A stretch of DNA of 64,000 nucleotides. Source: Cedecea davisae DSM 4568. Lineage in GTDB: Bacteria > Pseudomonadota > Gammaproteobacteria > Enterobacterales > Enterobacteriaceae. Position numbers and translations under genes: made by a program. Each line of letters opens with the position of its first letter. Position 1 is the stretch's first letter. The notes beneath the pieces were generated by a model that saw nothing but the letters and a program-made list of their open reading frames with translations, searched no databases and was not told the DNA's origin. Location of the stretch: the NCBI RefSeq assembly GCF_000412335.2, contig NZ_KE161030.1, positions 2,642,526-2,706,525 of the forward strand, given 5' to 3'. Shown piece after piece: positions 20,244 through 30,756 of the stretch.

Positions 20244-21383
20244 ATGGCATTCAATTTTGATGAATGGATCGACAGGCGTCACAGCGACAGTTCGAAATGG
20301 AATAAATTTTCTGAGAATGTGCTGCCTATGTGGGTCGCAGATATGGATTTTCGCTCGCCCCCTTGTATCCTTGAAGCGCTCCGCACGCGGGTTGAGCACG
20401 GCGTGTTTGGCTACGGCGGTCGCCCGCATGAACTTGCCGAAGTTGTGACCCAAAGAGTTGCAAGTCTCTACCAATGGCAGGTCAAACCGGAATGGCTGGT
20501 TTTCCTGCCGGGCGTGGTAACCGGCCTCAATTTATGCGTTCGCGCTTTCACCTCAGCAGCCGAATCAACAATTGCCCCCACGCCGATCTACCCGCCGTTT
20601 CGTCACTCTTCCGCTTACGCTCAACGCCGGCAGCTTAATGCCCCGCTCAGGCTGAAAGAAAAACGCTGGATTGTCGACTTTGATGCATCAGAAGCCAGCA
20701 TGACGGGCGGCGAGAAATTACTGATGCTTTGCAACCCGCAAAATCCCGGCGGCACGGTTTACCGGCGCGAAGAGCTGAAACAGCATCTGGCTTTTGCCCA
20801 GCGGCACGATCTGGTCGTTTGCTCAGATGAAATCCACTGCGATTTATTGCTGGAGCCCGGCGTACAGCATATTCCGTTTGCTACCTTAAGCGAGGATGCG
20901 GCGCAGCGCTCCATCACGCTGATTTCGCCATCTAAGACGTTCAATATTGCCGGGCTTGGCGCATCGGTTGCGGTGATTCCCAACGCCGAGCTGCGCCGCA
21001 GATTCAGGGCAGAGAGAGCAGGAATGGTGCCGGAAGTTGATGTTCTGGCGCTGACGGCAGCCGCAGCCGCGTGGCAAGACGGCGAAGCGTGGTTGCGGGA
21101 GTTGCGGGCTTATCTGAGAGCGAACCGCGACAAGCTGGCCGCCGCCATCAGCGCCATGCCGGGCTTGATAATGCACGCGCCCGAAGCGACCTACCTGGGC
21201 TGGGTAGATGCCAGCGGGCTTGCCGTAGATAACCCGGCGCAATTCTTCCTGGACGCCGGGCTGGGCTTTTCTCCCGGCGCTGACTTTGGCGAGCCGCAGT
21301 TTGTGCGCATCAACTTCGGCTGTACGTCCGCCCTGCTTGATGAGGCTATCGAGCGCATTCAAAAGGCGACAGCAAACCGCTAG
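20244..21383 (+). CDS. PatB/MalY-type pyridoxal-phosphate C-S lyase
   Basis: Predicted to split cystathionine or cysteine conjugates to a thiol, pyruvate and ammonia. The 379 residues show the fold-type I aminotransferase pattern and the PatB/MalY start (MAFNFDEWIDRR…WVADMDF). Active-site features: NPQNPGG around 164-170, SDEIHCDL around 194-201, and the PLP-binding Lys231 in SPSKTFN; the C-terminal RINFGCT carries the carboxylate-binding Arg. AAAGGTAG precedes the ATG. Its stop overlaps the stop of convergent yecM. It is an accessory gene relative to E. coli at this location, so I give no gene symbol. Confidence 0.85.
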   Translation: MAFNFDEWIDRRHSDSSKWNKFSENVLPMWVADMDFRSPPCILEALRTRVEHGVFGYGGRPHELAEVVTQRVASLYQWQVKPEWLVFLPGVVTGLNLCVRAFTSAAESTIAPTPIYPPFRHSSAYAQRRQLNAPLRLKEKRWIVDFDASEASMTGGEKLLMLCNPQNPGGTVYRREELKQHLAFAQRHDLVVCSDEIHCDLLLEPGVQHIPFATLSEDAAQRSITLISPSKTFNIAGLGASVAVIPNAELRRRFRAERAGMVPEVDVLALTAAAAAWQDGEAWLRELRAYLRANRDKLAAAISAMPGLIMHAPEATYLGWVDASGLAVDNPAQFFLDAGLGFSPGADFGEPQFVRINFGCTSALLDEAIERIQKATANR

Positions 21384-21946
21384 TCGGCCTGCTCGCTGGC
21401 CACGATCTGCTCGATGCTCCACGGATGGAATTTGATGGTCACTTTGCCGTCGGTGACCGCAAGTGTTGGGTTCGGCAGCCGCTCGCGCTCGCCTTTTGGC
21501 GAACTGGTTTTGACCGAGATCCCCGTTTCACGCAGCCCGGCGTCGGACAGCAAATCCAGCGCCCGCGCGTTAAGCGTTGCAGGCTCGCCCGGCAGCACAA
21601 TCTCAATATGCTCCCAGCCTTCATGCGGGTAGCGTTTTTCACCCGGCCACGGCAGCTCAACCACCGTAAAGCGCCAGTGCTCCACGCACACCGGCTGGTC
21701 TAATTTGTACAGGCAGATTGGCCTGCCGTTAATGATATTCTCACTCAGCAGCGTGCCGCATTTTTCCAGGCCAGCGCGCCAGCGTTCGGCGGTCGCGTTC
21801 TGGTGGCAGCGCAAAGAAATGTGATCGGCCTCAAGGGGTGCGATCTCCAGCCCGAGTCGGGTGGCAAGTTCTGTTAACGCTTTCGTAAAGCGCGGCAGAT
21901 CTGCCGAAATATCATGCAGTTCATCAACCGCCTGCCAGTTTGCCAT
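21380..21946 (-). CDS. yecM: YecM family metal-binding-type protein
   Basis: The start at 21946 (MANWQAVDEL) gives 188 residues, the E. coli YecM length; 22 further in-frame codons upstream are not conserved. It has the vicinal-oxygen-chelate-like pattern ADHISLRCHQNATAERW, ELPWPGEKRYPHEGWEHIEIV and a conserved C-terminus. The function is unknown; metal binding was proposed from the structure. It converges on the PatB-type gene, with the two stop codons overlapping by 4 bases. Confidence 0.92.
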   Translation of the reverse strand: MANWQAVDELHDISADLPRFTKALTELATRLGLEIAPLEADHISLRCHQNATAERWRAGLEKCGTLLSENIINGRPICLYKLDQPVCVEHWRFTVVELPWPGEKRYPHEGWEHIEIVLPGEPATLNARALDLLSDAGLRETGISVKTSSPKGERERLPNPTLAVTDGKVTIKFHPWSIEQIVASEQAD

Positions 21947-22144
21947 GCTGCATTCCTCATCTTTAGAAAGCGCGTAATCTACCGCGTTCCCGGCCGCTAA
22001 CCAACACCCCAAAAGCGCCGGGAATGCGTGAATGGTTATTCACTGTACCGTCGATAATAATTGCAAAGGCGGCAGGCAAGGCTTTTGCTGACGTCGGGCG
22101 GCAAATAACGTTATACTCTCGCCCTGTTTCTTTCCCCATTTAGA

Positions 22145-22170
22145 GGCGGCCCAGTGCGCGGCGGCCCAGT
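22145..22170 (+). repeat. short tandem direct repeat in the argS leader
   Basis: GGCGGCCCAGT occurs twice (22145-22155 and 22160-22170) with a period of 15 bases, 21 bases before the argS start. It looks like a small tandem duplication in the untranslated leader. Confidence 0.7.
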
Positions 22171-22190
22171 ACAAATTGTAAGGTATCCCG

Positions 22191-23924
22191 GTGAATATTC
22201 AGTCTCTTCTCTCAGAAAAAGTCAGTCAGGCACTGATTGCTGCAGGCGCGCCAGCGGACTGCGAGCCGCAGGTTCGTCAGTCGGCAAAAGTTCAGTTCGG
22301 CGACTATCAGGCCAACGGTGTGATGTCCGTCGCTAAAACCCTGGGCATGCCGCCACGACAAGTTGCAGAGAAGGTCATCGCTAACCTCGACCTGACCGGC
22401 ATTGCCAGCAAAGTTGAGATTGCAGGCCCGGGCTTTATCAACATCTTCCTTGAGCCGGAATTCCTGGCGAAAAGCGTTGACGAAGCGGTTGCTTCCGAGC
22501 GCGTTGGCGTTGCTGTGGCTAAGCCACAGACCATCGTCGTGGACTATTCCGCACCGAACGTTGCCAAAGAGATGCACGTCGGCCACATCCGCTCCACCAT
22601 TATCGGTGACGCAGCGGTGCGTACCCTGGAATTCCTCGGCCATAAAGTTATTCGCGCTAACCACGTCGGCGACTGGGGCACCCAGTTCGGCATGCTGATT
22701 GCGTTCCTCGAGAAACAGCAGCAGGAAAACGCAGGCGAAATGGCCCTGGCGGACCTTGAAGAGTTTTACCGTGCCGCCAAGAAGCACTACGACGAAGACG
22801 AAGCTTTTGCCGAACGCGCCCGCGCCTACGTGGTAAAACTCCAGGGCGGCGACGAATACTGCCGCGAGATGTGGCGCAAGCTGGTCGATATCACCATGAC
22901 CCAGAACCAGCAAACCTATAACCGCCTTAACGTTACCCTGACCCGCGACGACGTGATGGGTGAAAGCCTGTACAACCCGATGCTGCCGGGCATTGTTGCC
23001 GACCTCAAAGCCAAAGGGCTGGCGGTAGAAAGCGAAGGCGCAACCGTGGTGTTCCTTGACGAGTTCAAGAACAAAGACGGCGACCCGATGGGCGTTATCA
23101 TCCAGAAGAAAGATGGCGGCTACCTTTACACCACCACCGATATCGCCTGTGCAAAATACCGCTACGAAACCCTGCACGCCGACCGCGTGCTGTATTTCAT
23201 CGACTCCCGCCAGCACCAGCACCTGATGCAGGCCTGGACCATCGTGCGTAAAGCAGGTTACGTTCCTGAGTCGGTCACGCTGGAACACCAGATGTTCGGC
23301 ATGATGCTGGGCAAAGACGGCAAGCCGTTCAAAACCCGCTCAGGCGGTACGGTAAAACTGACCGACCTGCTTGATGAAGCGATGGAACGCGCCCGCAGCC
23401 TGGTCGCGGAGAAAAACCCGGACATGCCTGCCGACGAGCTGGAAAACCTGGCGAAAGCGGTTGGCATCGGCGCGGTCAAATACGCCGACCTCTCCAAGAG
23501 CCGCACCACCGACTACATCTTTGACTGGGACAACATGCTGGCGTTTGAAGGCAATACCGCGCCATATATGCAGTACGCCTATACCCGCGTGCTCTCCGTG
23601 TTCCGCAAAGCGGATATCGAAGAGGCCGAGTTGCTGAAAGCCAAAGTGGTGCTTGCCGAAGCGCGCGAAGCGCAGCTGGCTGCACGCCTGTTGCAGTTCG
23701 AAGAGACGCTGAACGTGGTCGCACGCGACGGTACGCCGCATGTTATGTGCGCCTATCTTTACGACGTAGCTGGCCTGTTCTCCGGCTTCTACGAGCACTG
23801 CCCGATCCTCAGCGCTGCCGACGAAGCAACCCGCAACAGCCGCCTGAAGCTGGCGCTGCTGACGGCGAAAACCCTGAAACTGGGTCTGGATACCCTGGGT
23901 ATCGAAACCGTAGAACGTATGTAA
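22191..23924 (+). CDS. argS: arginine--tRNA ligase
   Basis: Charges tRNA-Arg. It has 577 residues as in E. coli and begins at a GTG ([11 protein letters not shown]) preceded by GTAAGGTAT. Visible: the N-terminal Add1 domain, HIGH-type motif HVGHIRS in [13 protein letters not shown], the class I core, and the C-terminal DALR anticodon-binding domain ([13 protein letters not shown]). As is typical of ArgRS, no canonical KMSKS is evident. The gene ends at a strong terminator. Confidence 0.98.
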   Translation: MNIQSLLSEKVSQALIAAGAPADCEPQVRQSAKVQFGDYQANGVMSVAKTLGMPPRQVAEKVIANLDLTGIASKVEIAGPGFINIFLEPEFLAKSVDEAVASERVGVAVAKPQTIVVDYSAPNVAKEMHVGHIRSTIIGDAAVRTLEFLGHKVIRANHVGDWGTQFGMLIAFLEKQQQENAGEMALADLEEFYRAAKKHYDEDEAFAERARAYVVKLQGGDEYCREMWRKLVDITMTQNQQTYNRLNVTLTRDDVMGESLYNPMLPGIVADLKAKGLAVESEGATVVFLDEFKNKDGDPMGVIIQKKDGGYLYTTTDIACAKYRYETLHADRVLYFIDSRQHQHLMQAWTIVRKAGYVPESVTLEHQMFGMMLGKDGKPFKTRSGGTVKLTDLLDEAMERARSLVAEKNPDMPADELENLAKAVGIGAVKYADLSKSRTTDYIFDWDNMLAFEGNTAPYMQYAYTRVLSVFRKADIEEAELLKAKVVLAEAREAQLAARLLQFEETLNVVARDGTPHVMCAYLYDVAGLFSGFYEHCPILSAADEATRNSRLKLALLTAKTLKLGLDTLGIETVERM

Positions 23925-23954
23925 TCGACCGGCCTGCACTCTGCGGGCCTGGAT

Positions 23955-23989
23955 AAAAAAAGCCCGGTCATTTTGGACCGGGCTTTTTT
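23955..23989. terminator. bidirectional terminator between argS and flhE
   Basis: AAAAAAGCCCGGTC ATTTTG GACCGGGCTTTTTT forms a long stem with A and T runs on both sides and serves the convergent argS and flhBAE transcripts. Confidence 0.9.
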
Positions 23990-23992
23990 GTT

Positions 23993-24388
23993 TTAACGCG
24001 TGTAGTTAACGATGACCTGATTACTGCGAACCCGCAGCGGCGGATACATAGAACCGCCTCCCGGCACCTCCCAGACAAAGCGCAGAGGCTCATTGGCATC
24101 GGTATTGGTCAGCCCGCGGGTCGTGCCGCTCTGCCCGTCAATAGAAGTACAGTTCGTTTGCGAGCACAGTTTTACCGTCAGTCCGGCGGGCGTCGGGCCA
24201 TCCAGTACGTAGGTCCAGGCAATCAGCGACATTCTGCCGCTGACCGGCTGCGGCGGAGCCAGCGGCTGCGAAGAGGCGGCCACGCCGCGATGATCCAGCG
24301 TTACCCCAACTCCGCTACCCTGCCAGGCACCGTCGCCCAGCGCCAGCGCGCCGAAGGGAATGAACATCATTAAAAATAAAGCGCGCAT
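23993..24388 (-). CDS. flhE: flagellar protein FlhE
   Basis: A 131-residue periplasmic protein with a signal peptide (MRALFLMMFIPFGALA), the conserved GRMSLIAWTY and LCSQTNCTSIDGQSG segments and a C-terminal RVRSNQVIVNYTR. In E. coli and Salmonella it is linked to control of proton leakage through the flagellar export gate. It is the last gene of flhBAE and its start overlaps the flhA stop by one base. Confidence 0.93.
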   Translation of the reverse strand: MRALFLMMFIPFGALALGDGAWQGSGVGVTLDHRGVAASSQPLAPPQPVSGRMSLIAWTYVLDGPTPAGLTVKLCSQTNCTSIDGQSGTTRGLTNTDANEPLRFVWEVPGGGSMYPPLRVRSNQVIVNYTR

Positions 24389-26466
24389 TATTTCGCTCCA
24401 ATCGTTGAAGTCATGCGGATATTGCGGTTGTCGGACAGCTCAAGGCTCGACAGCACAACAAGCTGCGGCAGCGTGCGGCGCAGGAAGCGGGCAAGCAGCG
24501 GACGCAGCGCGTGGTTCACCAGCAGCACAGGCGGCGCGCCCATCATCTCCTGGCGCTGTAAAGCTTCCTGAGACTGCTCAAGCAGGCGGTCAGCAAGGCC
24601 CGGCTCCAGCCCGCCGCCGCCCTGCAAGGCCTGCAACAGGAGGCGCTCAAGGGAAGCATCGAGGCCAATAACCTGCACTTCGCCGGTGCCCGGGAACCAT
24701 TGCTGGGTAATAGCGCGGCCCAGCGCCACGCGCACCACGGCGGTCAATTCATGCGGATCGTTTTGGATCGGCGCATGCTCGGCCAGCGTTTCAAGAATGG
24801 TGCGCATATCGCGGATCGGCACCTTCTCTTCCAGCAGATTTTGCAGCACCTTATGCAGCGTGGTTAAGGTCACCACCGCAGGAATAAGATCTTCGGTAAG
24901 CTTCGGCATTTCCTGCGTCACGCGGTCCAGCAACTGCTGCGCTTCCTGGCGGCCAAACAGCTCGGGAGCAAATTGCCCAATCAGGTGATTAAGGTGCGTT
25001 GCCACCACGGTACTGGCTTCCACCACGGTGAAGCCCTGGATCTGCGCCTGCTCTTTCAGCGCGCTTTCAATCCAGATAGCCGCGAGACCAAAGGCCGGAT
25101 CGATGGTTGCCTCACCCGGCAATGTGCCCGCTGCGGTGCCGGGGTTAATCGCCAGCCAGCGGCCAGGGTAAGCGTCACCGCTGCCAATTTCAACGCCCTT
25201 CATCAGGATGCGATAACGCGCCGGAGGCAGGTCCATATTGTCGCGAATGTGTACCACAGGCGGCAGGAAGCCCATCTCCTGAGCGAATTTTTTACGAATA
25301 CTGCGGATGCGGCCCAGCAATTCACCGTCCTGCTGGAAATCCACCATCGGGATCAGGCGGTAGCCCACTTCCATACCCAGCGGATCTTCGAGCTGAACGT
25401 CATTCCATGTTGCCTCAACCGCCTGAGTATTTTCAGGTAATTTCACCGGCTGAGGCGCGGCTGGCGCTTCCATCTGGCGGCCACGCATCCACCAGGCAAG
25501 TCCCAGCAGCGCTGCGGTAAACAGCAGGAAGACAAAGTTTGGCATTCCCGGCACCATGCCGAGCAGGCCGAGTACGCCAGCCGAAAGCAGCATAACGCGC
25601 GGGTTGTTGAACAGCTGGGTGACCATCTGCTCGCCAACGTCCTGGTCGGTGGCTACGCGGGTAACGATAACGCCCGCGGCGGTTGAGATAACCAGCGCGG
25701 GGATCTGGGCAACCAGGCCGTCGCCGATGGTCAACAGCGTATAGCTCTGCGCCGCCGCTCCCATCGCCATATCGTGCTGGATAACGCCGACCATCAGGCC
25801 GCCCACCACGTTGATAACCATAATAATGAGACCGGCAACGGCGTCGCCGCGCACGAATTTACTCGCACCGTCCATCGAGCCGTAGAAGTCGGCTTCCTGA
25901 GTCACTTCCGAACGGCGTTTTTTAGCTTCCTCTTCGCCAATAATCCCGGCATTCAGGTCGGCGTCGATAGCCATCTGCTTGCCCGGCATCCCGTCCAGCA
26001 CAAAACGCGCGCCCACTTCGGCGATACGTCCGGCACCCTTGGTAATAACCATAAAGTTGATGATAACCAGGATGATAAACACCACGATCCCGATGGCAAA
26101 GTTCCCGCCAACCAGGAAGTGGCCAAACGCTTCAACCACCTTCCCCGCCGCCGCCGCGCCGGTGTGGCCGTCAAGCAGGATAATACGGGTGGAGGCGACG
26201 TTCAGCGCCAGGCGCAGCAAGGTGGTGAACAGCAAAATGGTAGGAAACGCGGCGAAGTCCAGCGTGCGCTGGGTGAACATCGCCACCAGCAGCACCATTA
26301 TCGACAGCGCAATGTTAAAGGTGAACAGCAGATCGAGGACAAACGGCGGCAGCGGCAGCACCATCATCGACAGAATCAGCAGGATCAGTACCGGCCCGGC
26401 AAGGATCTGCCATTGCCCAGATTTCATGTTGCCCGGCAGGCGCAACATCGCAGCCAGATTAGCCAT
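24388..26466 (-). CDS. flhA: flagellar type III export gate protein FlhA
   Basis: Ion-driven export-gate component of the flagellar type III secretion system. The start at 26466 (MANLAAMLRLPG) gives 692 residues, the E. coli length. The N-terminal half has eight membrane segments with the FHIPEP-type signature region (RLALNVASTRIIL, AIDADLNAG, EADFYGSMDGASKFVRGDA); the C-terminal cytoplasmic ring domain includes PLLVNHALRP-type sequence. The start overlaps the flhB stop by 8 bases. Confidence 0.97.
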   Translation of the reverse strand: MANLAAMLRLPGNMKSGQWQILAGPVLILLILSMMVLPLPPFVLDLLFTFNIALSIMVLLVAMFTQRTLDFAAFPTILLFTTLLRLALNVASTRIILLDGHTGAAAAGKVVEAFGHFLVGGNFAIGIVVFIILVIINFMVITKGAGRIAEVGARFVLDGMPGKQMAIDADLNAGIIGEEEAKKRRSEVTQEADFYGSMDGASKFVRGDAVAGLIIMVINVVGGLMVGVIQHDMAMGAAAQSYTLLTIGDGLVAQIPALVISTAAGVIVTRVATDQDVGEQMVTQLFNNPRVMLLSAGVLGLLGMVPGMPNFVFLLFTAALLGLAWWMRGRQMEAPAAPQPVKLPENTQAVEATWNDVQLEDPLGMEVGYRLIPMVDFQQDGELLGRIRSIRKKFAQEMGFLPPVVHIRDNMDLPPARYRILMKGVEIGSGDAYPGRWLAINPGTAAGTLPGEATIDPAFGLAAIWIESALKEQAQIQGFTVVEASTVVATHLNHLIGQFAPELFGRQEAQQLLDRVTQEMPKLTEDLIPAVVTLTTLHKVLQNLLEEKVPIRDMRTILETLAEHAPIQNDPHELTAVVRVALGRAITQQWFPGTGEVQVIGLDASLERLLLQALQGGGGLEPGLADRLLEQSQEALQRQEMMGAPPVLLVNHALRPLLARFLRRTLPQLVVLSSLELSDNRNIRMTSTIGAK

Positions 26467-27610
26467 CGGAGTCCTTCTCGTTTGCAAAGTCCAGCGCCTC
26501 AGGCACCGGCAGATTTTCAGGTTTCTTCGGAATTAAACCGCCCGCCACGCGCCAGCGCCTGAGCTGCCAGACCCAGGCCAGCACTTCCGCCACGGCAGAG
26601 TAAAGCTGGCCGGGGATCTGCTGGCCAATTTCGGCGTGGCGGTAAAGCGCACGGGCCAGAGGAGGCGCTTCCAGAGTCGGAATGCGGTTTTCATTACCAA
26701 TTTCTCTAATGCGCAGCGCTATCAGTCCGGCTCCTTTGGCCAGCACCTTCGGCGCGCTCATTTTGTTTTCGTCGTACTGCAAGGCCACCGCATAGTGGGT
26801 CGGGTTGGTGACGATAACGTCGGCCTTCGGCACGTCCGCCATCATGCGGCGACGCGCAATCGCTCGCTGCTGCTGACGAATACGCCCTTTAATATGCGGG
26901 TCGCCTTCGTTCTGCTTATATTCGTCACGAATATCCTGACGGGTCATACGCAGCTTTTTAATATGGCTGTAGATCTGGAAGAAGACGTCAAACCCGACCA
27001 TCGGGATCAGCCCCAGAATCACCAGCAGGGCGCACAGCGCGACCATGTTCAGCGCATTAGCAAGCGCCGTCACCGGGGACTCGCTCATCAAACGCATCAT
27101 CGCCGGCCAGTTATGCCACAAATACCAGGCGGCCACGCAGCCCACCAAAATGGCTTTCAGCAGCGCCTTGAGCAGCTCGGCTGCGGTCTGCATCGAGAAC
27201 ATGCGCTTTAGCCCGGCAATCGGGTTCAGCTTGCCGAGATTGAATTTGATTGATTTACCGCTGAAATTCACGCCGCCGAGCAGCATCGGCGCGGCAATCG
27301 CCACAATCACCAGCCCGGAAATCAGCGGCAGCAACGCCATCACCGCCAGTTTTATCAGGTGGCTAATCTGGTTCACTATCAGGCTGGGATCGTTAATGAT
27401 TTTATGATCAAAGTGCAGGCCGTCGGACAGCATCGCGCCCAGCATGCGCCCCAGCGACGCGCCGCCCATCCAGATAATGCACAAGCCCACCAGCAACATC
27501 AGCAGTGAGGTCAATTCTCGGGAACGCGGGATCTGCCCCTCTTCACGCGCCTTTTCTAGTCGGTGGGCCGTGGGGGCTTCTGTTTTTTCCTGATCGCTAT
27601 CTTCAGACAC
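26459..27610 (-). CDS. flhB: flagellar type III export switch protein FlhB
   Basis: Export-gate protein that switches substrate specificity from rod/hook to filament. The 383 residues start at a GTG (MSEDSDQEKTEAPT), with four membrane helices, then the cytoplasmic domain with the autocleavage motif NPTH in VIVTNPTHYAVAL. The last 20 or so residues are basic and proline-containing. It is the first gene of flhBAE. The 144 bases before it separate it from cheZ and presumably hold the FlhDC-dependent promoter, which I could not delimit. Confidence 0.97.
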   Translation of the reverse strand: MSEDSDQEKTEAPTAHRLEKAREEGQIPRSRELTSLLMLLVGLCIIWMGGASLGRMLGAMLSDGLHFDHKIINDPSLIVNQISHLIKLAVMALLPLISGLVIVAIAAPMLLGGVNFSGKSIKFNLGKLNPIAGLKRMFSMQTAAELLKALLKAILVGCVAAWYLWHNWPAMMRLMSESPVTALANALNMVALCALLVILGLIPMVGFDVFFQIYSHIKKLRMTRQDIRDEYKQNEGDPHIKGRIRQQQRAIARRRMMADVPKADVIVTNPTHYAVALQYDENKMSAPKVLAKGAGLIALRIREIGNENRIPTLEAPPLARALYRHAEIGQQIPGQLYSAVAEVLAWVWQLRRWRVAGGLIPKKPENLPVPEALDFANEKDSDG

Positions 27611-27708
27611 CGCAACAGTCTCGTGGCCGCAATTTCAAGGACAGCATGCCAGAGCACGGTTGGGCTAATAGAGGAATTACAAACGTTTTTGTACGTTTAT
27701 TTTGACGT

Positions 27709-27746
27709 TAAGAAACCGCCTCCCCCGCGCACGCGGGAAAGGCGGT
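27709..27746 (-). terminator. terminator after cheZ
   Basis: Inverted repeat CCGCCT…CCCGCG / CGCGGG…AGGCGG (27716-27745) followed on the minus strand by TTTCTT. It ends the tar-tap-cheRBYZ transcript just before the flhB leader. Confidence 0.6.
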
Positions 27747-27754
27747 GGTGTCGA

Positions 27755-28405
27755 TTAGAAGCCTAAGCTGTCCAGTAAATCATCGACCTGGTCCTGGCTT
27801 GCCACCACGCCTGCGGCGCTGGCGTCAAGCTGAGGACCGTTAAGCAGGCCTTCGTTCACGCGTTTGGCGCGCGCGTCCGGCTCCGGCATGTTCTCCAGCA
27901 GCACCATCAATAGCTGGCGTTCAATCTCCTGGATAACATCCATCATGCGCTTAATAACCTGACCGGTAAGGTCCTGGAAATCCTGCGCCATCATGATTTC
28001 CAGCAGTTGGGCGTTGGTGAAGCTGGTGTGTCCCGGCACCTCCGACAGATAGCTGCGGGTATCGGTTACCAGCTCACGGGCATCTTTCAGCTCGATTGGG
28101 TTTTCAAACCATGCATCCCAGCGGCCGCTCAGCGCCTTTGCTTCACTCTCCATCTGGTTCTGGTGAGGCTGAGACAGCTCCACGCAGTTCAGGGCGCGCT
28201 CTGCGGCCTGGGCGGTCATTTGCACCACATAGTCCAGACGGTCACGGGCATCAGGGATAGCTTCTGCTGCTTCGGCAATCGCCTGATCCAGGCCCAATTC
28301 ACGCAGGCTGTCGCGCAGCATACGAGTCAGACTGCCGATACGAGCGATAATATCGGTCGGTGAATGCTCGTGTATCTCTGTTGCCGGGTTTGTTGATGAG
28401 TGCAT
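27755..28405 (-). CDS. cheZ: CheY-P phosphatase CheZ
   Basis: Removes phosphate from CheY-P to end the tumble signal. The 216 residues (E. coli 214) form a long helical hairpin; [18 protein letters not shown] contains the catalytic Gln region, and the C-terminal [12 protein letters not shown] is the CheY-binding helix. It lies 10 bases after cheY. Confidence 0.96.
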   Translation of the reverse strand: MHSSTNPATEIHEHSPTDIIARIGSLTRMLRDSLRELGLDQAIAEAAEAIPDARDRLDYVVQMTAQAAERALNCVELSQPHQNQMESEAKALSGRWDAWFENPIELKDARELVTDTRSYLSEVPGHTSFTNAQLLEIMMAQDFQDLTGQVIKRMMDVIQEIERQLLMVLLENMPEPDARAKRVNEGLLNGPQLDASAAGVVASQDQVDDLLDSLGF

Positions 28406-28415
28406 TTGCGCCTCC

Positions 28416-28820
<405 letters not shown>

Positions 28821-28824
28821 TCAG

Positions 28825-29874
28825 TTAAATACGTATTGCCTGTCCGGCACTAATTTTCGCCAGCATTTGCTGGCTAACCTGGCTTAAATCGACCACTTCG
28901 CTGACGCCACCGGAATTGATGGCCTCACGCGGCATGCCGAACACCACACAACTTGCTTCGTTTTGGGCGATGGTCCACGCCCCTGCCTGGTGCATCGCCA
29001 GCATCCCGGCGGCACCGTCATTACCCATCCCGGTGAGGATAACGCCGACGGCATTACGCCCCGCGTACTTCGCCACCGAATGGAACAGCACATCCACTGC
29101 CGGGCGGTGCCGGTTCACTGGTGGGCCGTCATGTAATTTGATTTGATAGTTCGCACCGCTTCGCGACAGCTCCATATGCTTATCACCCGGCGCAATGTAG
29201 GCATGCCCCGGCAGCACTCGTTCGCCGTCTTCTGCCTCTTTCACGCTAATCTGACACAGCTTATTCAGGCGCTCGGCGAATGAGCGCGTAAAGCCGGGCG
29301 GCATATGCTGGGTTATCAGCAGCGCCGGGCTGGAAAGCGGCAGCGGCTGTAGCACATGGCGAATCGCCTCGGTGCCGCCGGTGGAGGCCCCAATGGCAAT
29401 CAGCTTCTCAGAGCTCAGCAACGGCCCCGCTTTCAGGGTAGCCGGGGCAGCCGCTGGCGCACGCGCAGCCAGTTTTGCTCTCGCCGCCGTACGCACCTTC
29501 TCGGCTATCATTTCGCTGTAGGCCAGCATGCCTTCGCGGATGCCCAACTGCGGCTTGGTGACGAAATCAATGGCGCCCAGTTCCAGCGCGCGCAGCGTCA
29601 CCTCCGACCCTTTTCCGGTCAGCGAGGAAACCATCACTACCGGCATCGGCCGCAGGCGCATCAGTTTTTCGAGGAAGTCGAGGCCGTCCATGCGCGGCAT
29701 TTCGACATCCAACGTTAATACGTCCGGATTGAACTTCTTAATCAGATCGCGGGCCACCAGAGGATCCGGCGCGGTCGCCACCATTTCCATATCGCTATGA
29801 CTGTTGATAATTTCCGTCATTATCTGCCGCATTAGCGCAGAGTCATCGACCGATAAGACACGTATTTTCGTCAT
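28825..29874 (-). CDS. cheB: chemoreceptor glutamate methylesterase/deamidase CheB
   Basis: Demethylates and deamidates chemoreceptors for adaptation. The 349 residues contain a receiver domain with phospho-acceptor Asp56 ([12 protein letters not shown]), a linker rich in alanine, and the methylesterase domain with the catalytic Ser in GASTGGTEA, His in ITQHMPPGF and Asp in [11 protein letters not shown]. It overlaps the cheR stop by 4 bases. Confidence 0.97.
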   Translation of the reverse strand: MTKIRVLSVDDSALMRQIMTEIINSHSDMEMVATAPDPLVARDLIKKFNPDVLTLDVEMPRMDGLDFLEKLMRLRPMPVVMVSSLTGKGSEVTLRALELGAIDFVTKPQLGIREGMLAYSEMIAEKVRTAARAKLAARAPAAAPATLKAGPLLSSEKLIAIGASTGGTEAIRHVLQPLPLSSPALLITQHMPPGFTRSFAERLNKLCQISVKEAEDGERVLPGHAYIAPGDKHMELSRSGANYQIKLHDGPPVNRHRPAVDVLFHSVAKYAGRNAVGVILTGMGNDGAAGMLAMHQAGAWTIAQNEASCVVFGMPREAINSGGVSEVVDLSQVSQQMLAKISAGQAIRI

Positions 29875-30737
29875 GTTCTTTCCTTACTCAGCCCGTAAAC
29901 CGTCTGGCCACGCAGCCAGAAGTCGCGGCTGAGGTTACTGAAGTTCTCCGAATGCCCGGCAAACAGTAATCCTCCGGGTTTCAGCAGCGGGACGAAGCGC
30001 TGCAAAATGGCCTGCTGCGTGGGTTTGTCGAAATAAATCATCACATTTCGACAAAAGATCGCGTCAAACGGCCCCGGCACCGGCGCCTGCTTATCCAGCA
30101 GGTTGATCGGCGCAAAATCAATATGGTTTGCCAGTTCGCTGCGCACCCGCACCAGCCCGTCGTGCGGCCCGGTTCCGCGCATGAAATAGCGCTGCATCTG
30201 TACCGGGGAAAGCGTTTTAAGCTCCTCCTGGCGGTAGACTCCGCTCCGGGCTTTTTCCAGCACCTGAGTGTCGATGTCGCTGGCAAACACCTTCCAGCGT
30301 CCGGCGCCCGAGCCTAAAACATCCGCCAGGGTAATGGCGATGGAGTATGGCTCCTCCCCGGTGGATGCCGCCGCGCTCCAGACTTTGTATTCGCCGGAGT
30401 GCTTGCGTGCGTGCTCCGCCAGAATCGGGAAATGGTGCCCTTCCCGGAAAAAAGCGGTCAGGTTAGTGGTCAGCGAGTTGATAAACGCCTGCCACTCGGC
30501 GCTGCTGGAGTTAGCCTCCAGCATGCCTAAATAACGTCCAAAATCATCCAGCCCCAGCAGACGCAGGCGGCGTACCAGACGGTTATAAACCATGTCCCGT
30601 TTATGGTCGGCCAGCACAATTCCCGCGCGCTGATAGATTAACTGGCATATCCGACGAAAATGCGTGTCGGATAGCGGCAGACGCTGTGTCATCTGTAACA
30701 TTAATGACTGTTGCCCAAGGGGCGTTGGTGATGTCAT
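29871..30737 (-). CDS. cheR: chemoreceptor methyltransferase CheR
   Basis: SAM-dependent methylation of receptor glutamates. The 288 residues show the N-terminal helical CheR domain, the SAM-binding [15 protein letters not shown] and the C-terminal domain with [10 protein letters not shown]. The beta-subdomain that binds the NWETF tail is expected, and Tar in this locus does end in that tail. It follows tap by 19 bases. Confidence 0.97.
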   Translation of the reverse strand: MTSPTPLGQQSLMLQMTQRLPLSDTHFRRICQLIYQRAGIVLADHKRDMVYNRLVRRLRLLGLDDFGRYLGMLEANSSSAEWQAFINSLTTNLTAFFREGHHFPILAEHARKHSGEYKVWSAAASTGEEPYSIAITLADVLGSGAGRWKVFASDIDTQVLEKARSGVYRQEELKTLSPVQMQRYFMRGTGPHDGLVRVRSELANHIDFAPINLLDKQAPVPGPFDAIFCRNVMIYFDKPTQQAILQRFVPLLKPGGLLFAGHSENFSNLSRDFWLRGQTVYGLSKERT

Positions 30738-30756
30738 AGCGCCTTCTTAATTACGA

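Noticed and set aside
22212-23288. 358-codon open frame antisense to argS
   Set aside because: Long antisense frames are common in G+C-rich coding DNA; the product is Val/Phe/His-rich with no recognisable domain, while argS matches its family over its full length.
25774-26562. 262-codon open frame antisense to flhA/flhB
   Set aside because: Composition is dominated by His, Gln and Arg; it is a shadow of the flhA reading frame.
27611-27708. FlhDC operator before flhB
   Set aside because: An A+T-rich sequence with CG-ended half-sites is present, but the match to the FlhDC consensus is too weak to call.
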